From Neodontobutis hainanensis (lineage: Eukaryota > Chordata > Actinopteri > Gobiiformes > Odontobutidae), in assembly GCA_024349245.1 (NCBI GenBank), contig JALDNG010002861.1:1-64000 (forward strand): DNA of 64,000 nt, written 5' to 3'. Shown piece by piece: positions 58,747 through 64,000 of this stretch (positions are counted from its first letter, which is position 1; each line of letters opens with the position of its first letter). Position numbers and translations under genes: made by a program. The notes beneath the pieces were generated by a model, which saw nothing but the letters and a program-made list of their open reading frames with translations, did not search any database and was not told the origin of the DNA.

Positions 58747-59900
58747 GAATCAGAATCAGAATTACTTTTATTCATCCCCAATGGGAAATTATTTTTGTTA
58801 CAACATGCAACCGACCAGTGCAGGAAATATAAATTTATTTTTAAAGTAGATATAACTTAACTATAATCTATAAACTACAATATCCATAACAAACAATAAA
58901 CAGTCTATTTACATATTCACATGATACATATTCACATATTACCTATTCACATGATGTACAGTTTACAAGTTTACAAGTGCACTTAATCTTGTACAGCAGG
59001 CAGAATGTTGCACAGTGACTCTACAGAGGATTTACAGTACAGAGTTCAGAAGTGTGATGGCGACAGGCAGGAATGATTTCCTGTGTCTCTCGGTGGAGCA
59101 GTGTGGCAGTAACAGTCTATTGCTAAACAAGCTCTTGCAGCTGACCAGTACTTTGTGGAGCGGGTGGAAGGGAAAGTCCAGAATAGTCCTGATTTTGGAC
59201 AGCATCCTCCTCTCTGACACGACAGTCAGAGTGTCCAACTCCTCCCCTACAACGTGTCCGGCCTTCTTGATGATCTTATCAAGTCTATTAGTGTCCTCAC
59301 ACGCAGACTACTGTCCCAGCAGACCACAGCGTACATGATGGCACTGGCCACCATAGACTCGTAGAACATCCTGAGCATAGCCCTGCAGATGTCAAAGGAC
59401 CTCAGCCGCCTCAGAAAGTAGAGACGGCTCTGGCCCTTCTTGTAGACAGTGTCCACGTTCTTACCCCAGTCCAGTTTATTGTCCAAATACACACCCAGGT
59501 ATTAGTACTCCTCTGCCATGTTCACACAAACCCCCTTCATAGAGATTGGGGTCACAGCGGCTTTAGTCCTCCTCAGGTCCACCACCAGTTCCTTAATCTT
59601 TATCACGTTGAGCAGAAGGTGGTTCTTCTCACTCCAGGTGACAAAGTTATCCACAACAGTCCTGTACTCCTTCTCGTCACCACCGCTGATGCATCCAACC
59701 ACTGCAGAGTCGTCAGAGAACTTCTGAAGGTGGCAGGACTCTGTGCAGTAGTTAAAGTCTGTGGTGTAGAGGGTGAAGAGGAAAGGAGAGAGGACGGTCC
59801 CCTGCGGCACCCTGGTGTTGCTGATGACAGTGACAGACACACAGCTCTGCAGCCGCACATACTGTGGTCTGCCAGTGAGGTACTCAAAGTAATTCCACTT
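58747..59900 (-). mobile_element. 5'-truncated LINE (Rex1/L2/CR1 group)
   Basis: The 3' end lies at the low coordinate: a CAGAAT repeat (58747-58762) and TACTTTTATTCATCCCCAAT, typical of fish LINEs of this group. The coding part on the minus strand holds only the C-terminal half of the RT. The 5' end lies near 59900, where RT homology (YLTGRPQYV) stops. I did not find a clear target duplication. Confidence 0.85.
59247..59900 (-). pseudogene. LINE reverse transcriptase C-terminal half
   Basis: Reading on the minus strand the order is YLTGRPQYVRLQ, VPQGTVLSPFLFTLYTTDF, FSDDSAVVG (catalytic box FSDD, as in the LINE at 28-31 kb), WSEKNHLLLNVIKIKELVVD and MKGVCVNMAEEY. After a stop near 59502 comes YLDNKLDWGKNVDTVYKKG, LYFLRRLRSFDICRAML and FYESMVASAIMYAVVCW. 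This is the palm, thumb and connection part of the RT only. It has no endonuclease and is inactive. Confidence 0.88.
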
Positions 59901-61035
59901 TCTAACGTGATCATGATAAAATATTAATATTCCAGCCCTTGATATTGGTAATCCCTCCGGCTGTTTGGGGGCAGTGTAGCTCTGGGGCAAAGTTCAGTAA
60001 AGCTAATGAACGTTTGTTGTGTGTGTATTCTTTCCCACAGACCTCTACCTGAAGCTACAGCTAATTAGCAGCATACCATAGAGGTGTCTGTTATTTTGTT
60101 GTCCTCTGAACTAATTTGGTAAAAGTATAAAGTAAGGGCTTGACACTAATGTTGCCATCTGCAGGAGGAAATCAAACTTCGAGCCCAGGCAGGTGTGCAT
60201 TGTCCTCTTTAGTTCCTTTGGGCAGGTCATAAATACTGTTGTCTACTGTCAACTGATCCTTAGACTCAGCTTCTCCAGAGAGGTCTGTTTAGGACTCAAG
60301 ACTCATTGGTGATTTCAGAAAAAGGTGTTTTTCTCTCTATTTCTGTCTGTCACCTCTCTGATACGCAACAAATTTTAAGAGCAAACTCTTATCTAGAATG
60401 AGTACAAATTATGGAAGGTCATTTGCGTATTTTATTTTACATATTTTACTAAGCCTTTTTTGGCCACTAGAGCTACTAGTTGCCTATATTTAGCTCCAGT
60501 AGGTCAAGAACACTACTGTAGTGAACAGTGACAGATCTTCTTAGACAGTGTTATCAATTTATATTAGTTTTATGTATTCTTTGTATATTTTTTTATATTT
60601 ATTCTCCACCTGTCTCACCTTCCATATATGGTCAGGTGTGACTAGCACCACCCAGCATTCTGAGCACCACCTCTCAAAGGATACAACAAACAATGAAGTT
60701 GTCTTCTCTGGAGTCAATGTTCCTCCATCTCCAAAGGGTAGAGCAACTGAACAGGTCTCTTAATAATAATTTTTGATGGAAGACAAATTGCACAAGACCT
60801 GATTTTGGCATCTCTACTTACAAAAGCTTCTTCAATCCTTTCCATCTTTCACATGTGTTTGGTTGCTTGTCTTAAAACAATAAAACAATATTTGTTTCAG
60901 TTTTGATTGTTTAAAAAAAACAGTGAAGCAGCCCTTGTAACCGCAAACCTCTGGCCAGCGATCTCCCCCGAGAAAGTAATTTAGACTTAGAGAACGTCTG
61001 TGCGGGTGCTCACCATGCACACAGACATGGGACTT
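59901..61035. other. Non-repeat AT-rich region, no gene recognised
   Basis: Nothing recognisable. Short frames (60548-60763 plus, 60832-61020 minus) have no motif support. Confidence 0.6.
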
Positions 61036-61039
61036 CTGT

Positions 61040-61500
61040 AAGGGCTAATATTTGTGCCACCAGAAACTATAGCTCAATATGTGGTATTTGAATTTGAAGT
61101 GCTCAAACTGAATCTGAATTGCTAGAGTTGAATGCTTTTTTTTTTTACTGAAATTAAAAAGCGTAATCTGAACCAAATGCAATGGTTTGTAAATAAATTG
61201 CATTAAATTGCTCAATATCTAAGGCTCTCTTCAAGACCCGGATGTGCAGCTCAGAAAACATTTTAGAAATTTAAGAACTGAAATTTAATTTTAGAACGGA
61301 AACTGAAGTTATTAGAGAAGTGAATTTTCAACTCGGAAAAGCAGTTCCAAAGCAAATACATTCAATTTCAAAATATAAATTGATTTTAAATTACTGAAAT
61401 TTATTTACAAACCAATGCATTTGGATCAGATTACGCTTTATAAATTCAGTTTTTTAAAAACATTCATTCACCTTTAACAATTCAGATTGTTGTATTTAGC
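61040..61500. mobile_element. Foldback/MITE-like element, copy A
   Basis: The left arm starts near GGGCTAATATTTGTGCCACC and contains GCGTAATCTGAACCAAATGC and GGTTTGTAAATAAATTGC. The right arm contains the complement (GCAATTTATTTACAAACC-like, CATTTGGATCAGATTACGC, then AAATTCAG). The arms flank a middle with GGCTCTCTTCAAGACCCGGA and GGAAAAGCAGTTCCAAAGC. Long imperfect inverted arms without a coding sequence indicate a non-autonomous DNA element. The outer right end is decayed and the target duplication is not clear. Confidence 0.7.
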
Positions 61501-62559
61501 TTGCTATTTTGTTGCCACCACATTTTCCATCTTATTTTTTTATTATTTAATTCTTTTTTTGTCCCATTTTGTTCTGATTTAGCTTTGCTGTGTGATGTAA
61601 TATATTGTTATTGCAGTTTCAGTCTCCGTCAGCGCTTGTCTCTCTTGTCTCACTCATATTGATCCAGACGTATTCAGATGTTGTCTTTGTGTGAGGTGCT
61701 AACGTGTGTCTGTCTGCCACACTGACTCTGATGACACTCACACAGTGACACTGAGCAGGAGCAATAGAGATGAGGAGGGGGTCAATGATCGCTTGGGGAC
61801 ACAGCAGAAAAAGCCCCATGTAGGACTTGTAGGACTTTAAATAGCTGCAGAAATCAATCAGTCTTTTCTTTGGTACTGTCTCCCTGTTTGTGGTGTTCTT
61901 CTCGGGTGAAGGGCAGGCTGTGAGAGCCTGCAGGTCCCTCTTAACAAGGCTGGCCCTGAGGTCAGTTGGTAAAGCAGCCTCATCACTCAGACACTGCACT
62001 GACCAGGCCGTGCTCACGTACCCACTAATGGCCACCGAGCTCCATTCAGCCTGTACCTCCAGTTGTTACTGAGACGGATGAGTGTGCACCGGAGTACTCT
62101 CTCAATCACTGCTAATGAGGTCAAAAGGCCATCAAATATTTACACAGCAGTGTACAGTGCCATACAGCGTTATGTAAGATCAGACATAGCTCATGATCAG
62201 TAGATGACTTACAGTCATGGTAGAGCGACTCTACATCCTAGTTCCAATATAGTTAACATGTTTTTAACAACACTATTGTGTCTCAGGTTTGAACAGTCTA
62301 TGTCATCATGGTGCCACTTTAACTAGCACTAAAAAAGCTCTGCACACAGCCAAGACTTCTGTCACACTGTAGGTGTCATGGTGCAGCTTTAACTATTGTT
62401 GCATCATGTGTCTCTAATGTCTGTTAAATTCAATGATCTCTGGAGCAACTTGAGTAAGTGTTTACTGTTAGAAAAGTTATATGATTGGGTTTGGGGAAAA
62501 AAAATTAAATGTCCCAGTTTGAAGATTTAGAAATATGTTCACTTAACACAACAGTGAAG
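61501..62559. other. Non-repeat region, no gene recognised
   Basis: Contains two overlapping open frames on opposite strands (61619-62035 minus, 138 aa; 61890-62072 plus, 60 aa) in a slightly more GC-rich patch. Neither shows a motif I know, and antiparallel overlap argues that at most one is real. No other feature is seen. Confidence 0.5.
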
Positions 62560-63985
62560 TCACTATATGGGCTGATATTTGTGCAACTAGAAACTGAAAC
62601 TGAATATGTTGTATTTGAATGTGAAGTGTTCAAACTAAATCTGAATTGCTCAAGTTGAATGAATGCTTGAATTTAAAAGGTGTAATTCAAAACCAAATGC
62701 ATTGGTTTGTAAATAAATTGCAGTAAATTGAAAATTAATTTATAGACTGGTTAGCACTCCTGCCTCACAGCAAAAAAGTCGTAAGTTTAAACCCGGCTGA
62801 CTCAAACATTCTCGGCTGACTCTGTGTCTTTCTGTGAGGAGTCTGCATGTCCTCCACATGTTACCATGGGTTCTCCCAGGGTACTCTGGTTCCTCCCACT
62901 GTCCAAACACATGCATGTAAAGGTTAACTAGCAACTCAAAAGTGTCCCTACACTGTAAAAAGCCTTTTTTGAGGGTAGTAGATTCAAGCAAAACCATTAG
63001 TGTATTATTTGCCTAGTTCTTTTAGATAATGTATTTACATGAAAGTAAAATATATTTTTACTTAAGGTAAATAATATTACCTATAAATGCAGTATAAAAT
63101 TTACCCAATTATATTGGATTAGTGTGGATTTTCCTGCTAGTGTCTCATCAGGACCACGGTCCATTGTCAAGGGTGTACCCTCTTTCAGGCCCAAAGCTGC
63201 TGGAATAGGATCCAGTCACCTGTGACCCCTAATAGGACTCAGCGGTAGAAAATGAATGAATTAATTTGTTTGCTTTGGAACTGCTTTTCTTGAGTTGAAA
63301 AGTCCGTTCTCTGATACCTTAAGTTTCAGTTCTAAAATTCAAATTTCTGGGCTGCACATCTTGGTCTTGGAGAGAGCCTTAGATATGAAGCACAGATCTA
63401 GAGAACTGTGGTATTGTGATGTGTAGCTACTGTTAGCCTACATTAGGTGGACTATATCGGGGCAGGTGAATGTGCCCCACCCACTGTCACTGAAAGTGAT
63501 GGACTGTAATTACCTCAGCAAGAGCAAGAGTAATGCAGCCATGTTACAATAAGGAGGAGAACGAGAGGTGCATCAGAAAATCAGTATAAACATGTCTCCA
63601 GGGACAACTGCCCTTGCTGCCCCGAAATGAGCTCCCCCAACCTCAGTCTCGCCTGTGTTTGTCTCTGTCGTCTGATGAGTTATGTTTAGAAGGACCTGTG
63701 CACTAATCGTCCCTGCGGGGATCTTATGAAAATTGAATTTTAGAACTGAAATTGTAGGAATTGGAGGATGAAATTTGTATCTCGGGAAAAGCAGTTCCAA
63801 AGTAAAATAATTACTTTCAAAATATAATTTTATTTTAAAAACACTGCATTTGGTTTAGAAGTACACTTTTTAAATTCAGTTTTTAGAAAGTATTCTATTA
63901 ACTTGAGCAATTCAAATTCAGTGTGAGCACTTCAAATTCAAATACAATATTCATTTTCTAGTGGCACAAATATCACTGTAAATGA
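62560..63985. mobile_element. Foldback/MITE-like element, copy B (longer, interrupted)
   Basis: The left arm is at 62565-62732 (GCTGATATTTGTGCAACTAG, then AAACCAAATGCATTGGTTTG). The right arm runs to about 63980 (CATTTTCTAGTGGCACAAAT, complementary to the left start). The internal part at 63268-63390 (TTTGCTTTGGAACTGCTTTT, later GGAGAGAGCCTTAGATAT) is the reverse complement of the middle of copy A. A SINE-like repeat interrupts the element at 62742-63258. Between 63390 and 63720 lies sequence absent from copy A. No transposase is seen. Confidence 0.7.
62742..63258 (+). mobile_element. SINE-like repeat nested in foldback copy B
   Basis: The head (GGTTAGCACTCCTGCCTCAC, then AGTTTAAACCCGG) is tRNA-like with degenerate A and B boxes. 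The body has GTCTGCATGTCCTCCACATG and TCCTCCCACTGTCCAAACAC. The 3' part has GGAATAGGATCCAGTCACCT and GGTAGAAAATGAATGAA. This is a very common fish dispersed repeat ending in a GAAT-type tail. The bases AATTAATTT flank it at 62733-62741 and 63259-63267, a 9-bp target duplication. About 190 bp near 62950-63140, beginning CACTGTAAAAAGCC, look like a further insertion inside it. Confidence 0.75.
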
Positions 63986-64000
63986 CTAACCTACCACATA

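Noticed and set aside
61619..62035. A 138-codon minus-strand frame as a gene
   Set aside because: No motif, no similarity that I recognise, an overlapping antiparallel frame, and no start or splice context. Kept only as a note in the region entry.

Overview
This window is eukaryotic, repeat-dominated DNA, almost certainly from a teleost fish. I infer this from the retroelements: a Rex3/RTE-type LINE with a GATG tail, a fish L2 LINE whose 3' end carries TTTGGATAAAAGCGTCTG and a TAAATG tail, two LINEs with the FSDD reverse-transcriptase box, a tRNA-headed SINE, and a hAT-type element with CAGTGTTG ends. I see no confident protein-coding host gene, rRNA, functional tRNA or CRISPR.

About two thirds of the window (about 103-34,224 and 42,200-54,983) is a tandem array of a degenerate 23-bp monomer with core TCTACAGTCTGTTCTA. 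Because 23 is not a multiple of 3, three monomers encode one 23-residue cycle (VYSLFYC..STVCS.A.LQSVLM). Many long apparent reading frames here are by-products of that arithmetic and are not called as genes. The array changes orientation repeatedly: plus 103-2190, minus 2191-17780, plus 17781-18840, a non-satellite spacer 18841-19536, plus 19537-25190, minus 25191-34224 (split by a LINE), plus 42200-52679 (split by an L2 LINE), minus 52695-54983. The spacer end and following plus arm at the start of the window recur 19,434 bp downstream. The plus-to-minus junction at 2185 recurs almost identically at 25182, so the array was built from inverted modules that were then duplicated. Internal duplications of 388, 590, 1047-1347 and 1288 bp (56 x 23) give a higher-order structure.

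Between 34,225 and 42,199 the satellite is replaced by a short LINE-like remnant, a 27-bp pyrimidine-rich minisatellite, and a nest of transposons: the minisatellite is interrupted by a hAT-type element (35787-42027, 8-bp target duplication), which contains a 5'-truncated LINE, which is itself interrupted by a Rex3-like LINE (37113-40095, 11-bp target duplication).

From 54,984 to the end the DNA is ordinary AT-rich intergenic or intronic sequence with old repeats: a 5'-truncated LINE on the minus strand (58747 to about 59900), two copies of a foldback/MITE-like element (about 61040-61500 and 62560-63985), and a SINE-like repeat nested in the second copy with a 9-bp target duplication. One possible exon (56198-56323) is flagged at low confidence.
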